Shown piece after piece: positions 40,027-48,825 of a DNA stretch of 64,000 bases (positions are counted from its first letter, which is position 1; every line of letters begins with the position of its first letter). The stretch is from Sphingomonas sp. Leaf20 (GTDB taxonomy: Bacteria > Pseudomonadota > Alphaproteobacteria > Sphingomonadales > Sphingomonadaceae): NCBI RefSeq assembly GCF_001421535.1, contig NZ_LMKN01000001.1, positions 248,001 through 312,000 on the forward strand. Reading direction: 5' to 3'. Both the position numbers and the translations under genes were made by a program. A model generated the notes under the pieces. The model saw only the letters and a program-made list of their open reading frames with translations. It had not been told where the DNA came from and searched no databases.

Positions 40027-41262
40027 TTGCACAAGCATCATAACGCGCTGGGGCTAGCGAAAGCCCATTCGACCGCCGTTTCCGCCAATGCAGGGCGCGG
40101 CATCGACATCGCTAAGGGGCGCCCGGTTGACCCGGTCACGCTCGTTCGACCGCACGCCGCTGCGCGCGCCGCCCGCTTCTTCACGGAGAAGTTTCCGGGC
40201 CGCTCGATGTATGCGGTCAAGGCGAACCCGAGCCCCGAACTCCTGCAGATCCTGTGGGACAACGGCATCACGCATTATGACGTGGCGTCGATCGCGGAGG
40301 TGCGCCTTGTCGCCCGTACGCTCCCAGAGGCGACCCTGTGCTTCATGCACCCGGTCAAGGCCGAGGAAGCGATCCGCGAGGCGTATTACACGCACGGCGT
40401 ACGCACCTTCAGCCTCGACAGCCTGGAAGAGCTGGACAAGGTCGTTCGTGCCACCAACGAAGCCACCGATCTGACGCTGTGCGTCCGGCTGCGCGTGTCG
40501 TCGGAGCATTCGAAGCTTTCGCTCGCATCGAAATTCGGTGTCGCCCCCGGCGAATCGAAGGAGCTGCTGTTCGCGGCCCGCCAGGCGGCGGACGCACTCG
40601 GCATCTGCTTCCATGTAGGTTCGCAGGCGATGACCCCGGAGGCCTATTCGAACGCGATGGAGCGTGTCCGTGCGGCGATCGTCGAGGCGGCGGTCACGGT
40701 CGACGTGATCGACGTCGGTGGCGGCTTCCCGTCGTCCTATCCGGGCATGGAGCCCCCGCCACTCGAGCATTTCTTCGAGACGATCCACCGTGCGTTCGAA
40801 TCGCTTCCCGTCAGCTATTCGTCCGAGCTGTGGTGCGAGCCGGGCCGGGCGCTGTGCGCGGAATATTCGTCGATCATCGTGCGCGTCGAGAAGCGCCGCG
40901 GGACCGAGCTGTACATCAACGACGGTGCGTATGGCGCGCTGTTCGATGCGGCGCATATCGGCTGGCGCTTCCCCGTCGAATTGCTCCGCGAGCCGGACAG
41001 CCGGGCGAAGGACATGGAGTTCAGCTTCTATGGTCCGACGTGCGACGACATGGATTACATGGTCGGGCCGTTCCTGCTGCCCGCGGACATCCAGGCCGGC
41101 GACTATATCGAGATCGGCATGCTCGGCGCCTATGGCTCGGCGATGCGGACCGCGTTCAACGGGTTCGGATCGGACGAGACGGTGATCGTCACCGACGAGC
41201 CGATGGTCTCGTTGTACGACGAGCGGTACCAGGACCTCGCGTCCAACGTCGTCAAGCTGTAA
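40027..41262 (+). CDS. Ornithine/lysine decarboxylase, type III PLP fold
   Basis: It makes putrescine (or cadaverine) from ornithine (or lysine). In the 411 residues the PLP lysine is Lys65 (YAVKANPSPELL), with HVGSQ, VDVIDVGGGFP and EPGRAL motifs and the catalytic Cys-Asp region (GPTCDDMD) near the C-terminus. The start is a TTG with GGAGG 9 nt upstream. The deoxyhypusine-synthase-like gene follows after a palindrome, which suggests a homospermidine route. Confidence 0.92.
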   Translation: MHKHHNALGLAKAHSTAVSANAGRGIDIAKGRPVDPVTLVRPHAAARAARFFTEKFPGRSMYAVKANPSPELLQILWDNGITHYDVASIAEVRLVARTLPEATLCFMHPVKAEEAIREAYYTHGVRTFSLDSLEELDKVVRATNEATDLTLCVRLRVSSEHSKLSLASKFGVAPGESKELLFAARQAADALGICFHVGSQAMTPEAYSNAMERVRAAIVEAAVTVDVIDVGGGFPSSYPGMEPPPLEHFFETIHRAFESLPVSYSSELWCEPGRALCAEYSSIIVRVEKRRGTELYINDGAYGALFDAAHIGWRFPVELLREPDSRAKDMEFSFYGPTCDDMDYMVGPFLLPADIQAGDYIEIGMLGAYGSAMRTAFNGFGSDETVIVTDEPMVSLYDERYQDLASNVVKL

Positions 41263-41282
41263 CAGCCGACCGCAATAATAAC

Positions 41283-41364
41283 CGTCATCCTGACGAAAGT
41301 CAGGATCCAGAGCCACCAGCGATCGTCTGCGTGGCTCTGGGTCCCGGCTTTCGCCGGGATGACG
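41283..41364. repeat. 82-bp dispersed palindrome between the two polyamine genes
   Basis: Outer arms are CGTCATCCTGACGAAAGTCAGG and CCGGCTTTCGCCGGGATGACG, inner arms ATCCAGAGCCAC and GTGGCTCTGGGTC. The core is shared with 4309 and 61455-61702. In the speC-type/speY transcript it would form a strong hairpin just before the second ribosome-binding site. Confidence 0.8.
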
Positions 41365-41384
41365 ACGTATGAGGACCTCTCCCA

Positions 41385-42446
41385 ATGACCGAAGACACCC
41401 GCATCGACGCGCAGCGCAAGGCTGAGCTCCTGTCCACCACCGTCGAGCATATCGACATCACGAGCTTCGACGCGCGGCCGATCGTCGACGCGATGAAGAA
41501 GATGTCGTTCACCAGCCGCGACCTCGGCCGTGCGACCGACATCTACAACCAGATGCTCGCCGACAAGGACTGCACGATCTTCCTCGTGATCGCGGGCTCG
41601 ACGAGCGCCGGCGGTTGCATGGACCTGTATGCCGAGCTGCTGCGCAACAACATGATCGACGGCATCGTCGCGACCGGCGCGACCATCGTCGACATGGATT
41701 TCTTCGAGGGCCTCGGCCACAAGCATTACCAGGCGCTCGAAGTGCCGCACGACGACGTCCTGCGCTCGCTGATGATCGACCGGATCTACGACACCTATAT
41801 CGACGAGGAAGAGCTCCAGCACGTCGACCACACGATCTTCGAGATCGCCGAGACGCTGGAACCCCGCCCTTATTCGAGCCGCGAGTTCATCCGCGAGATG
41901 GGCAAGTATCTCGTCGAGCACGGCAAGAAGGACAACAGCCTCGTCAAGCTCGCCTATGAGCATGACGTGCCGATCTTCTGCCCGGCGTTCGTCGACAGCT
42001 CGGCAGGCTTCGGTCTGGTCAAGCATCAGGTCGATGCGGCGAAGGCGGGCAAGCCGTACATGGTCCTCGACGCGATCGCCGATTTCCGCGAGCTCACCGA
42101 GATCAAGATCAAGGCCGGCACCACCGGGCTGCTCATGATCGGCGGCGGCGTGCCGAAGAACTTCATCCAGGACACCGTCGTCTGCGCCGAGATCCTCGGC
42201 CATGACGACGTCCAGGTCCACAAGTACGCGGTGCAGATCACGGTCGCCGACGTGCGCGACGGGGCTTGCTCGTCGTCGACGCTGCAGGAGGCGGCGTCGT
42301 GGGGCAAGGTCAACACCGGCATCGAGCAGATGGTGTTCGCCGAAGCGGGTTCGGTCATGCCGCTGCTGGCATCGGACGCGTATCACCGCGGCCTGTGGAA
42401 GGACCGCCCGGTCCGCAAGTGGGGCGCCAGCTTCGACAAGGCCTGA
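41385..42446 (+). CDS. Deoxyhypusine synthase-family enzyme (bacterial, probably homospermidine synthase-like)
   Basis: The product has 353 residues of the deoxyhypusine synthase family. NAD-binding blocks are IAGSTSAGG, GIVATGAT and GGGVPKNFIQDT, and the catalytic lysine is Lys308 in EAASWGKVN. Bacteria have no eIF5A, and several bacterial homologues make homospermidine from putrescine and spermidine, so the pairing with the decarboxylase at 40027 supports a polyamine role. A terminator follows. Confidence 0.88.
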   Translation: MTEDTRIDAQRKAELLSTTVEHIDITSFDARPIVDAMKKMSFTSRDLGRATDIYNQMLADKDCTIFLVIAGSTSAGGCMDLYAELLRNNMIDGIVATGATIVDMDFFEGLGHKHYQALEVPHDDVLRSLMIDRIYDTYIDEEELQHVDHTIFEIAETLEPRPYSSREFIREMGKYLVEHGKKDNSLVKLAYEHDVPIFCPAFVDSSAGFGLVKHQVDAAKAGKPYMVLDAIADFRELTEIKIKAGTTGLLMIGGGVPKNFIQDTVVCAEILGHDDVQVHKYAVQITVADVRDGACSSSTLQEAASWGKVNTGIEQMVFAEAGSVMPLLASDAYHRGLWKDRPVRKWGASFDKA

Positions 42447-42455
42447 CCTCTAAAT

Positions 42456-42475
42456 CCTCCCCCGCAAGGGGGAGG
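42456..42475. repeat. Perfect 8-bp hairpin of the CCTCCCCC type
   Basis: CCTCCCCC-GCAA-GGGGGAGG is a perfect stem with a GNRA-like loop located 10 bp after the deoxyhypusine-family stop codon. Together with the hairpin at 42519-42549 it forms a composite element typical of dispersed sphingomonad repeats. Confidence 0.6.
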
Positions 42476-42518
42476 AGCGGAATGCGGTCGACCTTGCTAC
42501 GCGCCGGTGATTGATGCA

Positions 42519-42549
42519 GCCTCCTCCGGGGAACCGGGGGAGGCTTTTT
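42519..42549 (+). terminator. Rho-independent terminator
   Basis: GCCTCCTCCGG pairs with CCGGGGGAGGC (one G-T pair) around a short loop, followed directly by TTTTT. It ends the polyamine transcript. The U-run touches the start codon region of the next gene, MAPEG, whose first ATG is at 42551. Confidence 0.82.
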
Positions 42550-42550
42550 G

Positions 42551-42991
42551 ATGCATGACGACCTGATCCACAGCGAGATCCTGCGGCCGATGGTGGCGCT
42601 GATCGCCTGGACGCTGGTGATGCTGCTCTGGATGCTCGCGACGCGGCTGCCCGCAATGAAGGCGGCCGGTGTCCGTCTGGGCAGCCTCGTCGGCACCCGT
42701 GCCGCCGATGCCGATCGCTCGCTGCCCCCCAGTGCGCAGTGGAAGGCGCATAACTACAATCATCTGATGGAACAGCCGACGCTGTTCTACGCGGTCTGTA
42801 CGGTGATCACGCTCACCGACACCGGCGACGGCGTGAACGCCTGGATCGCCTGGGCCTATGTCGGCTTGCGAATCGCCCACAGTATCGCACAGGCGACCAC
42901 CAACCGCGTGCAGACCCGGTTCATCCTGTTCCTGCTCTCGAGCCTCGCGCTGGTAGCCCTCACGCTGCACGCGGCACTCGCGGTGTTCTGA
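42551..42991 (+). CDS. MAPEG-family membrane protein
   Basis: A 146-residue protein with four membrane helices, belonging to the MAPEG superfamily (membrane glutathione transferase/eicosanoid-type). The block AHNYNHLMEQPTLFYAV is the family signature region. The glutathione-binding residues cannot be checked by reading. The ATG at 42551 sits on the end of the upstream terminator; ATG 42590 would start at residue 14, still before the first helix core, and may be the true start. Confidence 0.8.
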   Translation: MHDDLIHSEILRPMVALIAWTLVMLLWMLATRLPAMKAAGVRLGSLVGTRAADADRSLPPSAQWKAHNYNHLMEQPTLFYAVCTVITLTDTGDGVNAWIAWAYVGLRIAHSIAQATTNRVQTRFILFLLSSLALVALTLHAALAVF

Positions 42992-43062
42992 CGACGCAGC
43001 CGTTTCGCCGGGCGTCGATGTCCCCTTCCCCTGCGCGATCCGGATCGGCTAGCAGGGTCGCC

Positions 43063-44088
43063 ATGACCTTCGACCGTCGCACGCTGCTCGCGCTTCCGCT
43101 CGCTGCCGGGCTCGCTCCCGCCGCGCTGGTTGCCGATGCTGCCGGCCAGTCCGCGGCGGCCACTGGCACGACGCGCCTGCCCGGTGACCCCGTCTGGCCG
43201 CCCGCCGAACGCTTCGGCCTCTGGCCCGGCATTCCGGCGGGTGCGCCAACGCCGCTGCCCCGCCCGCGTCCGATGATCACCGGGCGCCCGGGCCAGTATC
43301 GCGACGTCCAGATGCGCGGCGTCGTCCAGCCCGAGGTCGGCGTCTTCCGCCCGCAGCGCCCCGACGGGCGCGCGGTGCTCGTCTGCCCCGGCGGCGGCTA
43401 TTCGATCACCTCGCTGCGCAACGAAGGGATCGACGTCGCGCGCGTGCTGAACGGCTTTGGCATCACGGTGTTCGTGCTCAGCTACCGCTTGCCCGGCGAA
43501 GGCTGGGCGGATCGCGCCAACGTGCCGCTGTCGGACGTGCAGCGTGCGATGCGGCTGATCCGCGCCAATGCGCGCCGCTATGCCATCCGTCCCGAGACGC
43601 TCGGCGTGCTGGGCTTTTCGGCGGGTGGGCATCTCGCCGGCTCGCTCGAGATCCATCACGGGCTGGAGGTGTACCGCCCGATCGACGCCGCCGACCGCCA
43701 GTCGGCGCGTCCCGCCTTTACCGGGCTGATGTACGCCGTCTCGAACATGGATCCCGGCCGCAGCCATGGCGGGTCGCGTGCGCAGTTGCTCGGCCCCGAT
43801 CCGGATCCGGGGATGCAGGCGCGCTATGCGATCGACCGCAACCTGCGCAGCGGCGACGCTCCGCTGTTCCTGGTGCATGCGGAGGACGACGACACCGTGC
43901 CCGTCGCCAACAGCCTCGACATGCTCGCCGCCGCGCGCCGCGCGGGTATCCCGGTCGAGGCACACATCCTGCGCCGCGGTCGCCACGGATTCGGCACGCG
44001 CCTGCCAGCGAGCTCGCCGGGCTCGCTCTGGCCGCAGTTGTTCGACCGCTGGATGCGCGAAGCGATCGGCCCCGAAGCGCCGCTCTGA
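43063..44088 (+). CDS. Tat-exported alpha/beta hydrolase (esterase/lipase)
   Basis: The product has 341 residues. The N-terminus (TFDRRTLLALPLAAGLAPAAL) is a twin-arginine signal. The hydrolase domain has CPGGGY (oxyanion), GVLGFSAGGHL (nucleophile Ser) and later DDDTVP and GRHGFG carrying the acidic and His members of the triad. It resembles acetyl-xylan esterase/BD-FAE-like enzymes. ATG 43063 lies 71 bp after MAPEG. Confidence 0.88.
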   Translation: MTFDRRTLLALPLAAGLAPAALVADAAGQSAAATGTTRLPGDPVWPPAERFGLWPGIPAGAPTPLPRPRPMITGRPGQYRDVQMRGVVQPEVGVFRPQRPDGRAVLVCPGGGYSITSLRNEGIDVARVLNGFGITVFVLSYRLPGEGWADRANVPLSDVQRAMRLIRANARRYAIRPETLGVLGFSAGGHLAGSLEIHHGLEVYRPIDAADRQSARPAFTGLMYAVSNMDPGRSHGGSRAQLLGPDPDPGMQARYAIDRNLRSGDAPLFLVHAEDDDTVPVANSLDMLAAARRAGIPVEAHILRRGRHGFGTRLPASSPGSLWPQLFDRWMREAIGPEAPL

Positions 44089-44110
44089 CGGCGGGTATGC
44101 GCGGCTGGGG

Positions 44111-45997
44111 TTAGCCGAACACCCGCTTCAACGACCGCTCGAGCATCAGCAGCTGCCACAGCGTCCGGCCATGCTCGGCACGCCCGCCGCGATGCGCCTC
44201 GGCGAGCGCGGTGACCGCTGCCATGTCGAACCACCCCGTCTCGCCGAGCATCCGCGACGACCCCAGCGCGCTCGCCTCGGCCGCCAGCGCGCCGCGGAAC
44301 CACGCGCTGATCGGCGTCACGAACCCCATCTTCGGGCGATACAGGATGTCTTTCGGCAGATACGGCTCCATCGCCTTCTTCATCAGCCACTTGCCCTGCC
44401 CCGCGTGCAGCCGCATCCCGACGGGCAGCGTCGCACAGAACTCGATCAGCCGGTGATCGAGCAGCGGCTCGCGCGCCTCGAGTCCGACCGCCATGCTCGT
44501 CCGGTCGACCTTGGTCAGGATGTCGCCGGGCAACCAGTGCTTGATATCGGCATATTGCGCGCGGTCGATCGCATCACGCGCGGGCGCATCCGCCATCGTC
44601 GCGACATAGCGCTCCTCCGCCCGGTATCCGCCAAGCGCGACCCGCGCCGCGCCTGAAAACAGCTGTGCACGAACCTCGGGCGCCGTCACTCCGACCGACC
44701 GCGCATAGGCCTCGCCGCCGCCCGCCGCGAGCGCGAGCAAGGTGGACTTCGCCCGGAACGGTCGCGGCGCCCAGTCGGCCTTGGGGTAATGCCGCCCCAG
44801 CGCCCCGAACACCTGCGTCCGTAGCGACGCCGGCAGCATCCCACGCACGCGCTCCTCCGCCGCCTGGAAGCGATAGCGGCGATAGCCCGCGAGCGCCTCG
44901 TCCGCGCCATCCCCCGACAGCGCGACCGTCACCCGCTCGCGCGCCAGCGCGCAGACCTGATAGGTCGCGAGCGCCGATCCGTCCGCAAACGGCTCGTCGA
45001 ACGCCGCGACGAGCGTATCGATCAGCGCGAAGTCGTCCGTATCGACCACCCGCTCGACATGATCCGTCGCGAACCGCCGCGCGATCGTCGTGGCATAGGT
45101 CCGCTCGTCATGCCCCGCCTCGTCGAAGCCGATCGTGCAGGTCCGGACCGCGCGCGGGCTCGCCTCCGCCATCAGCGCGACCACCGCCGAGCTGTCGACC
45201 CCGCCCGACAGGAACGCGCCGAGCGGCACGTCGGCGACCATCCGCGACCGCACGCCCGCGCGCATCCGCTCGACCAGTTCCTCGCCCAGCGCCTTGGTGG
45301 ACCCGGTCGCGCGGTTGGAAAAGTCGACGTCCCACCAGCGCCGCGGCGCGGGCACGCCACGCCCGCGCTCGATCAGCAGGAAATGCCCCGCCGCGAGCTT
45401 CTTGACGCCCGCGACGAGGCACGCGTCGTCGGGGACATAGCCGAGCGCCATGTAATCCTCGACCGCGGACAGATCGGGCGCGCGCCGCACCAGCGGATTG
45501 GCGAGCAGACCCTTCAGCTCGGAAGCAAACGCGACCGACCCGTCCGCCAGCTCGACATAATGTAGCGGCTTTATCCCGAGCCGGTCGCGCGCGAGGAACA
45601 GCACGCGCGCGCCCGCGTCGTGGATCGCAAAGGCGAACATCCCGTTCAGCCGGTCGAGCATCGACGGCCCCCAGGCGCGCCAGCCGTGCAGCAGCACCTC
45701 GGTATCGCCCTTGGTCCGGAACCGCGCGCCGGCCGCGATCAGCTCGGCGCGAAGCTCGGCGAAATTGTAGATCTCGCCATTATAGCTGATCGTCAGATCG
45801 CCGTCCGACATCGGCTGCGGCGAGCCTTCAAGGTCGATGATCGACAGCCGGCGATGCCCGAGCCCGACGCCTGGTGCGGTCCAGATGCCGTCGCCATCGG
45901 GACCACGATGTGCCTGCGCGGCGATCATCGCGTGGATGCGGTTGGGATCGACCGGCTTGGGGATGCCCGGGTGGAAGATCCCCGCGATACCGCACAT
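44111..45997 (-). CDS. XrtA-system asparagine-synthase-like amidotransferase
   Basis: Glutamine-dependent amidotransferase of 628 residues, the last gene of the XrtA exopolysaccharide operon. The N-terminal nucleophile is Cys2 (MCGIAGIF), the glutamine-hydrolase block is RGPDG, and the synthetase domain has the ATP pyrophosphatase motif SGGVDSSAV and ALSGDGADE. The family in XrtA loci is thought to amidate a sugar in the polysaccharide. The ATG follows the xrtA stop directly (0 nt gap). Confidence 0.9.
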   Translation of the reverse strand: MCGIAGIFHPGIPKPVDPNRIHAMIAAQAHRGPDGDGIWTAPGVGLGHRRLSIIDLEGSPQPMSDGDLTISYNGEIYNFAELRAELIAAGARFRTKGDTEVLLHGWRAWGPSMLDRLNGMFAFAIHDAGARVLFLARDRLGIKPLHYVELADGSVAFASELKGLLANPLVRRAPDLSAVEDYMALGYVPDDACLVAGVKKLAAGHFLLIERGRGVPAPRRWWDVDFSNRATGSTKALGEELVERMRAGVRSRMVADVPLGAFLSGGVDSSAVVALMAEASPRAVRTCTIGFDEAGHDERTYATTIARRFATDHVERVVDTDDFALIDTLVAAFDEPFADGSALATYQVCALARERVTVALSGDGADEALAGYRRYRFQAAEERVRGMLPASLRTQVFGALGRHYPKADWAPRPFRAKSTLLALAAGGGEAYARSVGVTAPEVRAQLFSGAARVALGGYRAEERYVATMADAPARDAIDRAQYADIKHWLPGDILTKVDRTSMAVGLEAREPLLDHRLIEFCATLPVGMRLHAGQGKWLMKKAMEPYLPKDILYRPKMGFVTPISAWFRGALAAEASALGSSRMLGETGWFDMAAVTALAEAHRGGRAEHGRTLWQLLMLERSLKRVFG

Positions 45998-47503
45998 CTA
46001 GCGAAGCCTTGCGGCATGATCGGCGACCGTGGCGACGGGCCCCAGCGCCTTGAGGAACCGCGCCATCGGCCGTGCGTCCGCCCCCTCGACCGACACATGT
46101 ATCGCCACCGCGCGCTGCGGTCCGCCCAACAGCCGCGCCTTCATCGTCTCGATCTTCACGATCATCCCGTCATCGGTGGTAGCATTGCCGACCCGGTACC
46201 ACGTCGCGACGATGCGCTCCACGGGTCCCGGCGCGGTAATCCGCATCGCCGAACCGCGCGCGCCCGCGGCGTCCGCGACTGGGGGAAGGTCGGCGACGCG
46301 GACCCAGCGATCCTCCTCGCGCAGCACCCCCGTGCCGAACGCGATCAGCTCATGCCCGTCGCCCTGCCGCCCGAATACCGCAATCGCCATGTCGACGGTC
46401 GCGCCCGACGCATCGGCATAGCGCCCGAACAGATAATGGTCCGCACCCGGATACCAGGGCATCCACGGCGCGCGGACGCTGACATCGACGCGGTGCCAGC
46501 CGGGCACGTCGGGCAGCGCGATCTGCGCGGGCAGCGCCTGCCGCCGCCCCGCGACTGCCGCACTCCACGCGGGAAACGCCGAGGCGACCGCCAGCACGAG
46601 CAGCGTGACGACGGCAAGGTCACTGCGATAGCGCGGGACCGCCTGAAGACGCGCGGGATCGAAGGCGGGATCGTCGGGCGCGCGGTCGAACCAGCGCCAG
46701 CCGATCGCCAGCACGGCGGCCATCACGAGCGCGAAGAACAGCCAGCCATAGACGATGTGGTCGATCCCCGTGGCCGCCTCGACCGAGGTCAGCTCCGCCG
46801 CCCAGATCGTCCCGAACGCGCGAAACCCGTTGGCGATGACGGGCACGACCACGGACACTACGAGGAACGCCGCGCGCCGCCGCCACGACACGAAACAGAC
46901 ATTGGCGACGAGCACCCCGAACGCGACCATCGCGATCACGAATTTGGCGCCCGAGCAGGCTTCGGCCACCTCGAAGTAATACCGGCCGGCATGGATCAGC
47001 ACGCCGTCGACGACCGCCGGCACGCCGACCAGATGTAGCAGCGGCATGACGATCGCGACGGTCACCGCCTGCAACGGCGGCTCGATCCCCTCGCCGAACG
47101 GTACGAGGAACACCGCATAGCCGAGCGGAAACAGCAGCCCCCGCGCGACATTGGGGCCAAGGATCGCGACGACCGCGCCCTGTAGCATCACCACCAGCCC
47201 CAATTGCCGCGCGAGATTAACCGACGCCGCATCGCCCATCAGCCACCCCGCGCCGCCGACCGCGACCAGCGCCAGCCCCGGCCACCAGCCGACCGGCGTC
47301 AGCTGCGCAAGCTCGCCGCGCCGCTGCCACACCAGCCAGGCGATCACCGGGGCGATGAACAGGCAGTGCCCGAAGGTCGTGCTGGTCCACCAGATCGTCG
47401 TCAGATCGGCGACGTCGCGGCGGAACAGTGCCAGCATCAGCAGCGCCGCGACGCCGAGCGCGAGCAGATGCCGTGGCCAGGGCGCCGCCAGTCGACCGCT
47501 CAC
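45998..47503 (-). CDS. xrtA: Exosortase A fused to EpsI
   Basis: A multi-pass inner-membrane transpeptidase-like enzyme that processes PEP-CTERM tagged proteins. The catalytic residues are Cys183 (EACSGAKF), Arg228 (NGFRAF) and His249 (IDHIVYGW). There are about 8 membrane helices in the first 290 residues. From residue 290 the protein continues into a periplasmic EpsI (DUF3485) domain, a fusion characteristic of the XrtA type. At 501 residues it is of the expected length. It overlaps the glycosyltransferase stop codon by 4 nt. Confidence 0.93.
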   Translation of the reverse strand: MSGRLAAPWPRHLLALGVAALLMLALFRRDVADLTTIWWTSTTFGHCLFIAPVIAWLVWQRRGELAQLTPVGWWPGLALVAVGGAGWLMGDAASVNLARQLGLVVMLQGAVVAILGPNVARGLLFPLGYAVFLVPFGEGIEPPLQAVTVAIVMPLLHLVGVPAVVDGVLIHAGRYYFEVAEACSGAKFVIAMVAFGVLVANVCFVSWRRRAAFLVVSVVVPVIANGFRAFGTIWAAELTSVEAATGIDHIVYGWLFFALVMAAVLAIGWRWFDRAPDDPAFDPARLQAVPRYRSDLAVVTLLVLAVASAFPAWSAAVAGRRQALPAQIALPDVPGWHRVDVSVRAPWMPWYPGADHYLFGRYADASGATVDMAIAVFGRQGDGHELIAFGTGVLREEDRWVRVADLPPVADAAGARGSAMRITAPGPVERIVATWYRVGNATTDDGMIVKIETMKARLLGGPQRAVAIHVSVEGADARPMARFLKALGPVATVADHAARLR

Positions 47504-48825
47504 AACGCGGTCCGGTCGCTGCCCTCAAACCCGAACAGCGCATCCAGCGGCGCCAACCGCGCGTCCCAGCCATAGCGTCGCAGCACCTGCGCGCGTGCAG
47601 CCTGCCCCAACGTCGCGGCTGCGGCAGGCGCATCCAGCACCGCGCAGACCTGCGCTGCAAAATCCGTCGCGTCCGCCGCGACGCGGATCGTGCCGGCGTG
47701 CTCGATGCCTTCCGCCGCCGCCGCCGAGGCGATGACCGGCCGCGCCATCGCCATCGCCTCCAGCACCTTGTTCTGGATGCCGCGGGCGAGTTTGAGTGGG
47801 GCGACGCACGCATCGGCTGCGGCGAGCCAGCCGCGCACGTCGTCGACCGCGCCGGTGACGGTGATGGCATCGTCTGCCAGTGCCTGCACCGCCGGGGTCG
47901 GCGCGCGACCGACGATCGCGAACCGCGCCGTCGGGTGTCGCGCGCGAATCTGGGGAAGGATGTCGCGCGCGAACCACGTCACGGCTTCGATGTTCGGGCG
48001 GTAGTCCATCTGGCCGGTGAAGACGATCAACGTGTCCGCGCGCACCTCACCCAGTACCACCCCACCCTTAGCCGCCCCGGCGGAGGCCGGGGTCCAATTG
48101 GGAGACGGCGATGGCGACGGACTGTCCCCGGTTCCTGTGACCTTCCCATTTGGGCCCCGGCCTGCGCCGGGGTGGTGGGACAGAATTGCACCCTGCCCAG
48201 CCGGATCGAACGTCGCCGAATCGATGCCGTTCTCGACCGCGAGGATGCGTCCGGTCGCGCCGCCTGCGCGGAACAGCGCGGCCTCGGCTTCGCTGACGAA
48301 CAGGCTGGCGGAGACCCTTGCCGCGATCTCCCGCTCGAAGGCCCCTAACAGCCGTGCCTCGCGGCGCATCATCCAGCGCATCGGACCGCGCGACTCGTCC
48401 GCGAAGCCTGCGAACTTGGCGGAGTCCATGTCGACGAAGTCCATGACCGCGGGGGCCCCGTCATCGGGGAGGTACTGTGCCATCTGTCCCGAGAAGCAGT
48501 AGATGCCGCCAACCCGTGGCAGGATGCGGTCGACAGCGTCCTCCATCGCGGAAGAGGCGAACGCCGTCAGCGATACGGGCTTGCCGGTGGCCAGCGCCTC
48601 GATCCCGGCGCGCGGCTGCGACTTGCCACGTGGCAGGATCGTGCAGCTCGCGAGCATATTCGTGAAGCCCACAGGCGGATCGAGGTCCGCCGCGTCGTCG
48701 GCAAACGCGACCAGATGGACGCGCATGCGAGTGCTGAGATAGCGGAGCACATGGAAACTGCGGATCTTGTCGCCGCGATCGGGCGGAAACGGCACGCGGT
48801 GCGCCAGGAACAGCAGGTCGCTCAC
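47500..48825 (-). CDS. XrtA-system glycosyltransferase, group 1, with a repeat-encoded insertion
   Basis: A GT4-type sugar transferase of 441 residues that adds a sugar to the exopolysaccharide repeat. The N-terminal domain starts LLFLAHRVPFPPDRGDKIRS, a family signature, and the C-terminal domain has FTGQMDYRPN, EAMAMARPVI and the acidic/Gly blocks of GT4 enzymes. Residues about 212-258 (SHHPGAGRGP to WTPASAGA) are encoded by a palindromic repeat and have no place in the family. They sit in the inter-domain linker. The GTG start overlaps the FemAB stop by 4 nt (GTGA). Confidence 0.9.
   Translation of the reverse strand: MSDLLFLAHRVPFPPDRGDKIRSFHVLRYLSTRMRVHLVAFADDAADLDPPVGFTNMLASCTILPRGKSQPRAGIEALATGKPVSLTAFASSAMEDAVDRILPRVGGIYCFSGQMAQYLPDDGAPAVMDFVDMDSAKFAGFADESRGPMRWMMRREARLLGAFEREIAARVSASLFVSEAEAALFRAGGATGRILAVENGIDSATFDPAGQGAILSHHPGAGRGPNGKVTGTGDSPSPSPSPNWTPASAGAAKGGVVLGEVRADTLIVFTGQMDYRPNIEAVTWFARDILPQIRARHPTARFAIVGRAPTPAVQALADDAITVTGAVDDVRGWLAAADACVAPLKLARGIQNKVLEAMAMARPVIASAAAAEGIEHAGTIRVAADATDFAAQVCAVLDAPAAAATLGQAARAQVLRRYGWDARLAPLDALFGFEGSDRTAL
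48057..48182. repeat. Dispersed palindrome inside a glycosyltransferase gene
   Basis: The arms CCCCGGCGGAGGCCGGGGTCC and GGCCCCGGCCTGCGCCGGGGTGG are inverted copies about 50 bp apart. The element is in the same frame as the gene and is translated as a Pro/Ser/Gly-rich loop of about 40 residues. It lacks stop codons on the minus strand in this frame. Confidence 0.8.

Noticed and set aside
42456..42549. A CRISPR-like array from the repeated hairpins
   Set aside because: Only two different hairpins occur, with no equal spacers or direct repeats; they are palindromes and a terminator.
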